Shown here one piece after another: positions 17,047 to 26,245 of a stretch of DNA of 64,000 bases (position 1 is its first letter; each line of letters opens with the position of its first letter). The position numbers were made by a program, and so were the translations under genes. The DNA is from Palsa-504 sp963744575. Lineage in GTDB: Bacteria; Actinomycetota; Actinomycetes; Streptosporangiales; Streptosporangiaceae. The notes under the pieces were generated by a model. It did not search any database, had not been told where the DNA came from, and saw only the letters and a program-made list of their open reading frames with translations. The stretch lies in assembly GCA_963744575.1 (NCBI GenBank), contig CAVUUF010000014.1, forward strand, positions 434,001 through 498,000, read 5' to 3'.

Positions 17047-18509
17047 GCCAGTTCCACCTCGAGCAGCGTGAACGAGCGCGGCGAGAAGGTGACGTCGATG
17101 TGCTCACCGTCCACCTCGCGCTTGGAGCTGCGCGCGGTCACGGCGTCGGGCTGCGCGAACGTATTGGCAGCGTCCGGCCGGTCCCCGCGGACCTCGTGCA
17201 CGGTCATCACCCCGGTCGCCCTGGTGTCATGCAGCCGGATGCGGGTCCGGATGGCCCGGCGGGGATCGCGGTTGACCACCGACACGGTCAGCCTGCTGCG
17301 TTCCGGGTTCGCCGTGGCGGCCACGTCGAGCAGCTGGAATTCGCCGAGGTCGGCCACCCGGTAGGGCCACCGGTCTTCCGTCCGGTCGCGGTGAGTGTGA
17401 GTGCCCGAGTCGGTGACGGTGTCCAGCGCTACCGGCAGGCTGGCCGTCGCGATCAGCCGGAACGGATAGTAGATGCTCTGGGTGAACATCCCCTCGGGGG
17501 AGGTGACGATGGGGGCGATCACGTTGACCAGCTGGGCCAGGTTGGCCATCCGCACCGTCCAGCACTGGCGCACGAACACATTGAGGTAGGTCGCGATGGC
17601 CAGCGCGTCGGCCAGGTTGTAGCGTTCCTCGAGCCGCCCGTCGTCGGTCCGGTACCAGACGTTCCACTCGTCGTAGGCCACCGAGATCTCGTGCTCGATC
17701 CGCTGCACGTAGCGGGCTCGGTCGATGAGCGCGCCCGCCACCGACAGCGCCCGCTCCGCGTAGTGCGGCGCGAGGACGTTGGACCAGTAGTCCGCCGACC
17801 CGGTGTACAGGTGGATGCTGTGGTAGTCGACGTACCGGGCGAGACCGTCGATGACGACGGCGTCCCAGTCGTCCAGGCCGGTCTGGCCGCAGCTGACCAG
17901 GCGGATGCCGGGGTCGAGCCGCTTGAGGGCCTTGGCCCAGCGCCGCGCCTCGGTCACGTACTCGGCCGCGGTGCGCTGGCCGAGCTGCCAGTCGCCGTAC
18001 ATCTCGTTGCCCAGGCCCCAGTACCTGACGCCGTGGGGCGCGGCGTGGCCGTTGGCCCGGCGGCGGCCGGCCCAGTAGGTGTCGCCCGCGCCGTTGCAGT
18101 ACTCCACCCAGGCCAGCGCCTCGTCCAGGGTGCCCGTGCCCATGTTGAGGCAGAGCACCGGTTCGACTCCCGCGGCGGCGCACCAGGCCATGAACTCATC
18201 CGTGCCGAACCGGTTGGACTCCTCGCTCTGCCAGGCCAGTTCGGGCCGCCGCGGCCGGTCCCGGCCGATGCCGTCGGTCCAGTGGTAGCCGGACACGAAG
18301 TTTCCGCCGGGCCAGCGGACGTTGGTCACACCGAGGTCGCGTACCGCGGCGAGCACGTCGGTGCGGAAGCCTTCGGGGCCGGACAAACGCGATCCCGCGT
18401 CGAACACGCCGCCGTAGATGCAGCGACCGAGATGCTCGGTGAAACTCCCGAAGATCCGCCGGTCCACGGCGCCGATCGGCCGGCTGGTCAGCACATCGAT
18501 CCGGGCCAC
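17043..18509 (-). CDS. abfA: GH51 alpha-N-arabinofuranosidase
   Basis: About 488 residues. Family hallmarks: F-G-S-F-T-E-H-L-G-R-C-I-Y-G-G near the N-terminus, N-V-R-W-P-G-G-N-F, the acid/base Glu in G-L-G-N-E-M-Y-G, the nucleophile Glu in A-Y-D-E-W-N-V-W, and a C-terminal beta-sandwich. It has no signal peptide, so it acts in the cytoplasm, releasing arabinose from oligosaccharides imported by the adjacent ABC transporter. The GTG at 18509 is chosen because GGAGGG lies seven bases upstream; an ATG 69 bases further upstream adds unconserved sequence. First gene of a four-gene operon with ATGA overlap to the binding protein. A short CCCCG-N5-CGGGG hairpin at 18556-18570 lies in its leader. Confidence 0.92.
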   Translation of the reverse strand: MARIDVLTSRPIGAVDRRIFGSFTEHLGRCIYGGVFDAGSRLSGPEGFRTDVLAAVRDLGVTNVRWPGGNFVSGYHWTDGIGRDRPRRPELAWQSEESNRFGTDEFMAWCAAAGVEPVLCLNMGTGTLDEALAWVEYCNGAGDTYWAGRRRANGHAAPHGVRYWGLGNEMYGDWQLGQRTAAEYVTEARRWAKALKRLDPGIRLVSCGQTGLDDWDAVVIDGLARYVDYHSIHLYTGSADYWSNVLAPHYAERALSVAGALIDRARYVQRIEHEISVAYDEWNVWYRTDDGRLEERYNLADALAIATYLNVFVRQCWTVRMANLAQLVNVIAPIVTSPEGMFTQSIYYPFRLIATASLPVALDTVTDSGTHTHRDRTEDRWPYRVADLGEFQLLDVAATANPERSRLTVSVVNRDPRRAIRTRIRLHDTRATGVMTVHEVRGDRPDAANTFAQPDAVTARSSKREVDGEHIDVTFSPRSFTLLEVELA

Positions 18510-18704
18510 GGCTAGCTCCCTCCAGCAGACAACACCTTCAGGAAAAGGCTTGCTACCCCGTGAGCCGGGGCTAAACAAGGGCCTGGATGCGACCGGGACC
18601 GGGGCGGCCGGAACGAGGCTTAGAGCATGGTCAGTTCCGAACGAGTGAGGAAACCACCGCCCTGGCTACCGCCCCCGAGCGCTGGTGGGTCCGGCGGGGC
18701 ACGA

Positions 18705-18729
18705 ACCCAGCCCGTTCGGTATCAATGTC
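18705..18729 (-). repeat. copy of a dispersed gene-end element (strong match)
   Basis: Minus-strand GACATTGATACCGAACGG continuing GCTGGGT, starting one base after the stop codon (18730-18732) of the alpha/beta hydrolase. It aligns with 11561-11585 over 25 bases with about five differences. Confidence 0.6.
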
Positions 18730-19424
18730 TTACAGGACAGGGCGAGGGCCTTCCCTCGTCGCGATGGCGGCTGCCAGCCCGGGGGCAGCCGCCGGGGGCA
18801 GGCCGAGGGCGGTGCGGGCGAATTCGGCGGCGATGGCGTGCCAGAACCGGGCGCGGCGCAGCATGGGGTGATCGCCGTCGCGTACCTCGATCGCGGCCAC
18901 CGTGGTGACCGTCCGGGCTTGCTCGACGAAGGCCCAGGTTTCGGCCGGGCTGGTGATGCCGTCGGCTGACCCGTGCGCCAGCAGCACGGGCCGGCCCGCG
19001 AGCTGGCCGGCCGCTCGCCCGGCGGCAGCCACGGCGCCAGCCCGGCCACCGCCGATACCGCCGGATGCCCGGCGGCCCGGACCGCGGCGCGCGCCCCCAT
19101 GGAGTGCCCGACCAGCACGACCGGGACCGGACCGTAGACGGCGGCGATGTCGTCCAGCTCGGCCTGCAGGTCGGCGACCGGCGAGGCCAGCAGGCCGTTC
19201 CAGCCGCGGACCCGGAAGCGGGGCCGGCGGACCACGGCGCCGCTCCCCCGCAGCGCGGACCGGATGGCGGCCGCTACCGGGATCATGCGCAGCACCGCGG
19301 GCTGGAGCGCGGTGACCGGCTCGGTGCTGGCCGACTGGCCGCCGTGCGCGACCACGACCACGCCGGTGACGCGCTCCGGTGCGGCCGCGCCCGCGTCCTG
19401 ATGGACCGTCTCGCCGCTCGTCAT
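18730..19424 (-). pseudogene. alpha/beta hydrolase, one frameshift
   Basis: The first frame (ATG 19424, preceded by GGGAGAG) carries V-V-V-A-H-G-G-Q-S and the nucleophile elbow V-L-V-G-H-S-M-G-A-R-A-A-V. It then leaves frame after L-A-P-W-L-P-P-G-E near 19015. The adjacent frame continues A-A-G-Q-L-A-G-R-P-V-L-L-A-H-G-S-A-D-G-I-T-S-P (acid residue) and G-D-H-P-M-L (catalytic His) and stops at 18730. All catalytic triad residues are present once one base is corrected. Product would be about 231 residues, cytoplasmic, substrate unknown. Confidence 0.75.
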
Positions 19425-19510
19425 CTGCTCTCCCGCGGTCGTGGGAGTACCGTCTAGGGGCCTGGCCAGGCTAGCAGTCCGCGGGGCAGACTGCTGCGCA
19501 GGAGGCGGCG

Positions 19511-21007
19511 GTGAGCGAAGGCGATGTGGTGCTGCGTGGCGGCCGGGTGATCGACCCTGAGTCCGGCCTTGACGAGGTGCGGGACGTGGCCGTCACCGGC
19601 GGGCGGATCGCGGCGGTCGGGACCGGCCTGCCGCCGGGGCGCGCCGAGGTCGACGTGGCCGGGCACGTGGTCACGGCCGGGTTCATCGACCTGCACAGCC
19701 ACGTCAACGACATCGGCGGCCTGCGGCTGCAGGCGCGGGACGGCGTGACGACGGCGCTCGAGCTCGAGGCGGGCGTGACCCCGGTGGCCGAGGCCTACCG
19801 TCGCGCCGCGGCGCAGGGCCGTCCGGTGAACTACGGATTCGCGGCCTCCTGGGCTATGGCCCGGATGCAGGCGGTGGCTGGCCTGCCGCCGGAGGCCAGC
19901 CTGAGCGGGTTCATGGCCCGCATTTCCGACCCGGCCTGGCAGCGTCCGGCCGAGCCAGGCCAGGTCACCGCGTTGCTGGCGGAGCTGTCGGCCGACCTGG
20001 CCGACGGCGCGCTCGGCATCGGCATCCTGCTCGGCTACGCGCCCGCGGCCAGCCCGTCGGAGTACCTGCAGGTCGCCGGGCTGGCCGCCGGGGCCGGCGT
20101 GCCGACGTTCACGCACGCCCGGGACCTGATCGAGCTGGTCCCGGACACCCCGGTCGACGGCGCCGAGGAGATCACCCGCGCCGCCGCGGAAACCGGCGCG
20201 CACATGCACTACTGCCACGTCAATAGCACCTCCCAGCGGCACATCGACCGGGTACTGGCGCTGGTGGAGCGGGCGCAGGCGGCAGGCGCCCGGGTGAGCA
20301 CCGAGGCGTACCCCTACGGGTCAGGCATGACCGGGATCGGCGCCGCGTTCCTGGCTCCGGAACGGCTCGGCGAGCGCGGACTCGTGCCGTCCTCGCTGAC
20401 CTATGCGCCGACCGGCGAGCGGGTCGCCAGCCAGGCCCGGCTGCGCGAGCTGCGCCGGTCCGATCCGGGCGGCCTGGCCATCATCGAGCTGCTGCGCGAG
20501 GACGACCCGGCCGACCGGGCGCTGCTGATGCGGTCGCTGACGTTCCCCGGCCTGGTGGTGGCCAGCGACGCCATGCCCCTGACCTGGGCCGCTCGGCCGG
20601 CAGATCCACTGGCCTGGCCGCTGCCGCCGACCGCGCTCACGCATCCGCGGACGGCCGGGACGTTCGGCCGGGCGCTGCGCCTGCTGACCCGGGACGGCGC
20701 CGGCTTCGGCCTGAGCGACCCGCTCGGGCTCGGCGCCGCGCTGGCCAAGTGCAGCCTGGAGCCCGCCCGGCTGCTCCAGGACCGGGTGCCGGGTATGCGC
20801 CGGAAGGGGCGGCTACGGGCGGGCATGGACGCCGACGTGGTGGTGTTTGATCCGGTCACGGTCAGCGACCGGGCTACCTACCGGCACAGCACGCGTCCCA
20901 CGGCCGGGATCCGGCATACCCTGGTCAACGGCGCCTTCGTGGTGCGCGACGGCGAGATCGTGCCGGACGCCCGCCCGGGGCGCCCGGTGCGGGCCGAGCC
21001 ACGCTGA
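19511..21007 (+). CDS. amidohydrolase, N-acyl-D-amino-acid deacylase type
   Basis: A 498-residue metal-dependent amidohydrolase of the D-aminoacylase/dihydroorotase group. The first metal site D-L-H-S-H-V lies near residue 63. T-H-A-R-D and H-V-N-S-T-S carry the later His ligands, S-D-A-M-P the catalytic Asp region, and the C-terminus has the beta-sandwich L-R-A-G-M-D-A-D-V-V-V-F-D-P. The usual carboxylated Lys/Cys bridging position is not obvious by eye. Such enzymes remove acyl groups from D-amino acids or hydrolyse cyclic amides. GTG start with AGGAGG seven bases upstream. It stands alone between the hydrolase and the envelope locus. Confidence 0.85.
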   Translation: MSEGDVVLRGGRVIDPESGLDEVRDVAVTGGRIAAVGTGLPPGRAEVDVAGHVVTAGFIDLHSHVNDIGGLRLQARDGVTTALELEAGVTPVAEAYRRAAAQGRPVNYGFAASWAMARMQAVAGLPPEASLSGFMARISDPAWQRPAEPGQVTALLAELSADLADGALGIGILLGYAPAASPSEYLQVAGLAAGAGVPTFTHARDLIELVPDTPVDGAEEITRAAAETGAHMHYCHVNSTSQRHIDRVLALVERAQAAGARVSTEAYPYGSGMTGIGAAFLAPERLGERGLVPSSLTYAPTGERVASQARLRELRRSDPGGLAIIELLREDDPADRALLMRSLTFPGLVVASDAMPLTWAARPADPLAWPLPPTALTHPRTAGTFGRALRLLTRDGAGFGLSDPLGLGAALAKCSLEPARLLQDRVPGMRRKGRLRAGMDADVVVFDPVTVSDRATYRHSTRPTAGIRHTLVNGAFVVRDGEIVPDARPGRPVRAEPR

Positions 21008-21260
21008 GCGGCCGCGCGGACAGCCGTTCGAACTCAGCTCAGCGGTATGAACAAACCCTTCCCCTGATTATCGATCCTGTGTTCTAATAGCACCATGGGT
21101 CGGTTCGGCAGGGCCAGAGGGCCGGGCATCGGCAGTTCGCCGTCGCCCGTCCCGCCCGGGCGAATGGCACCCGCCTAGGCAACTGCCCGCGCGGCAGAGC
21201 GCACGCCGGCCACCTGTCCGGAGTGCCCCAGTTCAAGCCGGATGCTGGAGGTAGGGAACG

Positions 21261-22388
21261 GTGGATGAGGAGTTCGAAAACTTTAACAATCAAGATGAAG
21301 AGTGGCTGACCGAGCTAGAACTCAGAGCCGCAGACCTCCAGGACGAGCTGTTCGACTGGCGTGAGGCTCATGCCAGGGAACTAGCCGAGACCAGCTACGG
21401 CCGGGACGGGGCGCCCCGCCGGACCGGGGCGGATGCCAGGACGGGTCCCCGGCGGGTCAGGCAGGTGCCGCCTCGCGACGACCCGGTGGCCGAGGGCCTG
21501 CACCACGTCATCGACGATGAGGACGCGGACGACGATGACCTGACGAGGATCATGCGCACCGGAAGCCGGCCGGGCTGGCCGCACGAACGGCAGCAGCGGC
21601 CGTCGGCCGGCCAGCAGCGCACTCAGGCTCTCATCGACCGCGGACGGCGCAGTGTCACCCGCACGCGCACGGCCCGCTCGCGCAAGATCCTGCTGGGCGT
21701 TGCGGCCGCGGTGGCGGTCATCACCGTCGCGTCGGTGCTCATCTTCCGGTCGAGCCCGTCCTGGCCGGCCAGCGTCGGCACCGTGCAGAGCGAGATCACC
21801 ACCGCCTGCCAGAACCCCAACGTCGCCGCAGAACCCGGGCAGGTCAACTTCGCCTGCGGCAAGAACACCAGTCAGATCCTGTGGGTGTTCGCGCTGATGA
21901 CCAGCTACGACAACCCGCAGTTCACCGACGCCAAGACCGGCAGGCAGGGGCTCGAGCCGATCAGCCCGACGCAGGGCGGCGAGGTGGCCTGGTCGCTGAA
22001 CCTGCACCACCCGTACAACCCCTACAATCCGGTCGACAGCCTCGCGGTGGCGGCCAGGGCCATCAACAACATCATCGGCGGGGCCACGCTCACCAGCACC
22101 ACCGGCAAGCCGGCCGTCCAGCCGGGGCTGGAGAGCGAGCCGGCCAACTGCGCCAGGTACACCGGCTCGTCGGCGGTCGTCTCGCACGCGGGCTTCCCCA
22201 GCCTGTGCGCCCAGCCGGTGAGCAGCACGACCGGCCAGGCGGCGCTAGTGGCCGACGCTTACAAGCAATGGATGGTCGGCGCGACCCAGGCCCAGGCCTA
22301 CGACGTCAGCGTACTGTTCGCGAACGCGAACAACCCGGGTAACGCGCAGGTCCAGGCCATCCTCAAGACCCTGCCCAGCGCGAGCTGA
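21261..22388 (+). CDS. single-pass membrane protein of an envelope locus, function unknown
   Basis: A 375-residue protein. Residues 1-135 are acidic then basic and cytoplasmic (many Asp/Glu, then Arg). One helix, I-L-L-G-V-A-A-A-V-A-V-I-T-V-A-S-V-L-I-F, spans about residues 142-161. The outside part (165-375) has two paired Cys (T-T-A-C-Q-N and F-A-C-G-K; N-C-A-R and L-C-A-Q), a conserved-looking H-H-P-Y-N-P-Y-N-P-V-D-S-L-A-V-A-A-R-A-I-N segment, and no recognised fold. It precedes a peptidoglycan hydrolase gene by 44 bp on the same strand, so it may be a partner or anchor. Upstream (21008-21260) an AT-richer TTCTAATAG near 21090 could be a -10 box. Confidence 0.7.
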   Translation: MDEEFENFNNQDEEWLTELELRAADLQDELFDWREAHARELAETSYGRDGAPRRTGADARTGPRRVRQVPPRDDPVAEGLHHVIDDEDADDDDLTRIMRTGSRPGWPHERQQRPSAGQQRTQALIDRGRRSVTRTRTARSRKILLGVAAAVAVITVASVLIFRSSPSWPASVGTVQSEITTACQNPNVAAEPGQVNFACGKNTSQILWVFALMTSYDNPQFTDAKTGRQGLEPISPTQGGEVAWSLNLHHPYNPYNPVDSLAVAARAINNIIGGATLTSTTGKPAVQPGLESEPANCARYTGSSAVVSHAGFPSLCAQPVSSTTGQAALVADAYKQWMVGATQAQAYDVSVLFANANNPGNAQVQAILKTLPSAS

Positions 22389-22432
22389 GCTGGTGCCAGG
22401 TCCGGTCTGGAGCAGCGGAAGGAGGCGAATCC

Positions 22433-25171
22433 ATGCGTCCCGTAAGGAAACCGACGTTGCAGCAGGCCACCGCGCTGGTCAGCCTCAGCACCTGCGGGGC
22501 GATGACCGGATTCGCCTTCGCCCACGGAACGGTCGGCGACATGACGTCACCGACCGGGATGCCGGTCCACCTGCTCGCGCTCGACAAGCCGGCCGCGTCG
22601 CAGTCACCGGCACCCGACAGCGCGCTGCGCGCGGCCATCATCAAGGTGGCCACGAACTACCTGCAGCTGGCCCAGACCAGGACCCCCGCCCAGATGGAGG
22701 CGATGATCTGGGGAACCGACAGCATCAACGGTGTCGACCACGGCGAGTCCTGCGCGGCCTTCGCCAGCCTCACCATGGCCATGGGCGCCCAGGCCGCTGG
22801 CCAGCAGAGCTGGGTCACCGGAGGCAGCACCTATCCGTGGCCGCTGCACCAGTGGGCCGACGTCCGCGTCGACCCCAACCCGGCCTCGCCCCAGATCACC
22901 TCGCTCCTGCAGGACGCCCAGGCGCACAACCGCTGGCACCCGCTGGGCGACGGCTACCAGCCGCAGCCTGGCGACTGGGTGCTGTTCGACGGACACGTCG
23001 AGGTGGTCACCAGCTACTCGGCCGACGCCCTGCGCACCATCGGCGGCGACTCGAGCCCGAACCTGTCGGTCAACGCGCACACGTTCTCCGGCCCGCTGGC
23101 GGCGCAGGGCGTTACCGGGTTCGTCAACAACGGGGAGTTGCTCAGCGCGGCGAGCGCGGCTCCGGCCGGCTCCGGCGCGGCGGCCGGCGGCGGGTCGGCG
23201 GCGGGGTCGGTGGCGGAACCGGGTTCGGTGGCGGACGGCGGCGGGGCGCAGGCCGAGATGGCGGGGGTCCTCGGCGCGGGCCAGGCGAGCGCGGCGACAG
23301 CGAGCGCGGGCGGCGCCGCGGTGCCGGGGACGGGCACGGCGGCGGGCACGGCGGTGCTGACGAAAGGGACAACCAGGATGGTGGGCACGGCAGGACGAGG
23401 AGGCACGGTCGGCACGAACAGCATGGCAGCCATGCCAGGCATTATGGCCGGGGCCGGCGTGGCGCCGGGCAACGGCAGCACCGCGGCCACTGGCAACGGA
23501 GCCGCCGGTCCAGGGGGCGGCGGCATCGCGCCGGGTACCGGCACCAAGGCGGCCATGAGCACCGGCGGCGGGGCGAGCCGCGGCGGGAGCACCGGCCGCG
23601 CCGCCAAGACGGGCCGCAACGGCAATACGGCGCGGGCGAGGACCGGCCGGACGCCCAAGGCCGGCCAGGCGCAGCGCGCCGGGACGGCGGTAATCCCGGG
23701 CCTGCAGCCGCTGGCGGACAACCCGGCCGCTCCGGCGGCGGCGCCGACAGCGCCGTCCAACACCCCGCCGTCCAACACCCCGCCGTCCAACACCGCGCCG
23801 TCCTACACCAGGAACAACGCACCGGCCGCCCCCACGCCGACCCTGGGCACCGCCTCGCAGCAGGCCTTCATCAGCCAGGTCGCCCCGGGCGCCATGGCCG
23901 CGCAGAGCCGCTACGGCGTCCCCGCGGCCGTGACCATCGCCCAGGCCATCGACGAATCCGGCTGGGGACAGAGCGCGCTGGCGATCCGGGATCACAACCT
24001 GTTCGGCATCAAGGGCGCCGGTCCAGCCGGCAGCGACATGCTTCCAACCCAGGAGTTCGAGAACAGCCAGTGGGTGACCATCACGGCGCCGTTCCGGGTG
24101 TACCACAACGTGGCCGAGAGCATCGCCGACCACAGCCAGCTGCTCGCGACCGGGCAGGCCTACCAGCAGGCCATGGCCGACCGGCACCTGCCAGACGCGT
24201 TCGCCACCGACCTGACCGGCGTGTACGCGACCGATCCGCAGTACGGCTCGAACCTCATCGCGATCATGCGGCTGTACAACCTCTACCAGTACGACACGAC
24301 GTCGGTGGGATCCGCGGCCAGCCAGGCACCGGCCGCCACGCCCAGCCCGGGCGCCGTGGCGGGCCAGAACGGCGTGACCGGCCAGGGCGGCGCGGCGGGC
24401 CCGGGCGGCGCGGCGGGGGGTGCTGGCGGCCACGGGGGCACCGCGACCATCCCGGGCGTCCTGGACGCGTACACCACGGGGCCGGCCTGGTCCGCCGGGC
24501 CGGCCCGGCAGGCGCCCCCGGCGGCGCAGGCGAGCCGGTCGCAGGCCGCGAGGGTGGCGCCGGCGCCGAGGGTGGCGCCGCGAGGCGCCCGGACCAGCGC
24601 ACGGGCCAGCCGGTACGTGCCGCAGATCCCGCGCATCGTGACGGCCGCGTTTGTCAGCACGGCGAAAACCCCGCTGAACCGGGCGAAGCCGCTATATGAC
24701 GACGTGGCCAGCCGCACCGGGATCCGGTGGGAGCTGCTGGCCGCCTGCGACTGGATGCAGTGCCAGGCTCAGCCGCGCGTGTCCCCGGTCTACGGGGAGA
24801 AGCTCGGCACGGTCAACGCCGACGGCACGGTCTACCGCACCAAGTCCGCTGCCCTGGACCAGGTGGCCAACGAGCTGGTCGAGCTGGCCATGGCGGTGTA
24901 CTGGATCGACATCACCGCGCGACGGTCGCTGTCGGTCCGCGACCTGGCCCGGGTCTTCGCCGCCTTCCGCTGGGGCGGACTGCTCAAGCTGAACAACATC
25001 TCCGCCATGGAGTTCCCCTACTCGGTCGAAGGCCTGACCGAGCAGCACACGAAGATGCGCTGGCCAGACATCAAGGACCGGAAGGCGCCGGACAAGCCGG
25101 GCACCCGGTTCCGCAGGCCGTTCGGGGCGGTGCCGGCCGTACTGTGCCTGGGCTATCCGGCCACCGCCTAG
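22433..25171 (+). CDS. multidomain secreted peptidoglycan hydrolase (CHAP-like plus glucosaminidase)
   Basis: A 912-residue protein with an N-terminal hydrophobic segment (signal or anchor, residues 8-32). Residues 70-215 are CHAP-like: nucleophile Cys107 in G-E-S-C-A-A-F-A and His188 in D-G-H-V-E-V-V. A 230-residue Gly/Ala/Thr-rich linker includes P-P-S-N-T repeats (about 443-460). Residues 475-620 form an N-acetylglucosaminidase domain with catalytic Glu508 in I-D-E-S-G-W-G-Q-S and the D-H-N-L-F-G-I-K-G motif of FlgJ/AcmA enzymes. A second Gly/Ala linker follows. Residues 725-912 form a further globular domain (Y-D-D-V-A-S-R-T-G-I-R-W-E-L-L-A-A-C-D-W) of lysozyme-like character but uncertain family. 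AAGGAGG lies eight bases before the ATG. Two PG-cutting activities in one protein suggest wall remodelling, spore germination, or letting a large complex through the wall. Confidence 0.8.
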   Translation: MRPVRKPTLQQATALVSLSTCGAMTGFAFAHGTVGDMTSPTGMPVHLLALDKPAASQSPAPDSALRAAIIKVATNYLQLAQTRTPAQMEAMIWGTDSINGVDHGESCAAFASLTMAMGAQAAGQQSWVTGGSTYPWPLHQWADVRVDPNPASPQITSLLQDAQAHNRWHPLGDGYQPQPGDWVLFDGHVEVVTSYSADALRTIGGDSSPNLSVNAHTFSGPLAAQGVTGFVNNGELLSAASAAPAGSGAAAGGGSAAGSVAEPGSVADGGGAQAEMAGVLGAGQASAATASAGGAAVPGTGTAAGTAVLTKGTTRMVGTAGRGGTVGTNSMAAMPGIMAGAGVAPGNGSTAATGNGAAGPGGGGIAPGTGTKAAMSTGGGASRGGSTGRAAKTGRNGNTARARTGRTPKAGQAQRAGTAVIPGLQPLADNPAAPAAAPTAPSNTPPSNTPPSNTAPSYTRNNAPAAPTPTLGTASQQAFISQVAPGAMAAQSRYGVPAAVTIAQAIDESGWGQSALAIRDHNLFGIKGAGPAGSDMLPTQEFENSQWVTITAPFRVYHNVAESIADHSQLLATGQAYQQAMADRHLPDAFATDLTGVYATDPQYGSNLIAIMRLYNLYQYDTTSVGSAASQAPAATPSPGAVAGQNGVTGQGGAAGPGGAAGGAGGHGGTATIPGVLDAYTTGPAWSAGPARQAPPAAQASRSQAARVAPAPRVAPRGARTSARASRYVPQIPRIVTAAFVSTAKTPLNRAKPLYDDVASRTGIRWELLAACDWMQCQAQPRVSPVYGEKLGTVNADGTVYRTKSAALDQVANELVELAMAVYWIDITARRSLSVRDLARVFAAFRWGGLLKLNNISAMEFPYSVEGLTEQHTKMRWPDIKDRKAPDKPGTRFRRPFGAVPAVLCLGYPATA

Positions 25172-25203
25172 CGTCCGATGACCCGCGAATCGAGGTTGAC
25201 CCG

Positions 25204-26241
25204 ATGATCCGCTTGCTGTTCCTCCTGCTGAGCATGCTGACCGTGAGCCGGTCCGGCGGCATGCGGGCCGCCCGGCGGCGGCCAGCTGATTCGCACCGCT
25301 GGCGAGAAGAGCCGTACGACGACGATACATGGATCGTGCCGTCGCAATCGGATCCGCCGGGATGGACGCCGCGGGAATCCTGGCCGCCGTCGTCCTGGCC
25401 GCCCCAGCCACCGCGGGTGACCAGGCCCGCGCGGCGCCGCCGCATCTGGCGCACGCTCAAGTGGGCGGCGGTGCTGATCGTGGCCGGTCTGATCTTCCGC
25501 AAGGTAATCGCCTGGGCGGTGCTGGCCGCGCTGGCGGCGAGCTTGCACCTGGTCGGGCTCAACGTCCACCTGCCGCACGTCAAGCTCGCCTGGCCGTGGC
25601 AGTCGATCAGCGCGGGCACCACTACCAATACCGACGTCGGCCCGTGGGTGCTGCAGAAGATCGAGGGCATCTCCCGGCCGGCCCTTGGCACCGAGAACTT
25701 CAACTTCACCTTCACCCACAAGGTCTCCAAGAGCATCGGCATCTGGCCCTGCTGGTATGCGGCCACCTTCGCCACCGTGGGACACGCGTCGGCCACCGTC
25801 GACCTCAATCCCGGCCCGTCCTGGTGGGCGCCCGGATCTGGCCACTACCGGCTGCAGGTACTGAGCCGCCCGGCGACGGGCGTGCCCGGACGCGTCAGCG
25901 TGGCGGTCACCCTGCCGCGGCCGCAGCTGCCGCAGTCGGTGCACGACGTCACCGTCGACAACACGCTGTCGCATCCGATCGACGTGCAGCACAGCTGGAC
26001 CTACCCGGGACTGGGGTGCGGCGCGCTGATCCGGCCGCAGTTCTCCGTGGCCGAGCTCTACGGCCAGGCGCAGAGCCTGGCGTTCTCCCAGGTCGCTCAT
26101 GATCCGCAGGTCGCCCGTCCGCTGATCAACGCGGCCGAGGCACAGGCGGGGCAGATAATCCGCAACAACTTCGTCCAGCCGACGGCGAACGCGCTCGGCT
26201 ATAGCCTGGCGGACTTCGTCATCCGGTGGTCCGGGCGGTAG
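25204..26241 (+). CDS. membrane protein of the envelope locus, function unknown
   Basis: A 345-residue protein starting M-I-R-L-L-F-L-L-L-S-M-L-T-V. After an N-terminal hydrophobic stretch comes a basic, Trp/Pro-rich region (about 25-80), then a hydrophobic hairpin, L-K-W-A-A-V-L-I-V-A-G-L-I-F and A-W-A-V-L-A-A-L-A-A-S-L (about 83-115). Residues 120-345 are probably extracytoplasmic, with W-P-C-W-Y-A-A-T-F-A and H-S-W-T-Y-P-G-L-G-C-G-A-L-I. No known domain was recognised. It is 32 bp after the PG hydrolase on the same strand, so all three genes probably act together. Confidence 0.7.
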   Translation: MIRLLFLLLSMLTVSRSGGMRAARRRPADSHRWREEPYDDDTWIVPSQSDPPGWTPRESWPPSSWPPQPPRVTRPARRRRIWRTLKWAAVLIVAGLIFRKVIAWAVLAALAASLHLVGLNVHLPHVKLAWPWQSISAGTTTNTDVGPWVLQKIEGISRPALGTENFNFTFTHKVSKSIGIWPCWYAATFATVGHASATVDLNPGPSWWAPGSGHYRLQVLSRPATGVPGRVSVAVTLPRPQLPQSVHDVTVDNTLSHPIDVQHSWTYPGLGCGALIRPQFSVAELYGQAQSLAFSQVAHDPQVARPLINAAEAQAGQIIRNNFVQPTANALGYSLADFVIRWSGR

Positions 26242-26245
26242 CCGC

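Noticed and set aside
22604..24433. 609-codon minus-strand frame
   Set aside because: Antisense of the peptidoglycan hydrolase, whose domains and catalytic residues are clear.
21261..26241. Prophage or endolysin cassette
   Set aside because: CHAP and glucosaminidase domains occur in phage lysins, but no holin, tail or integrase genes are present and both neighbours are membrane proteins of host-like composition.
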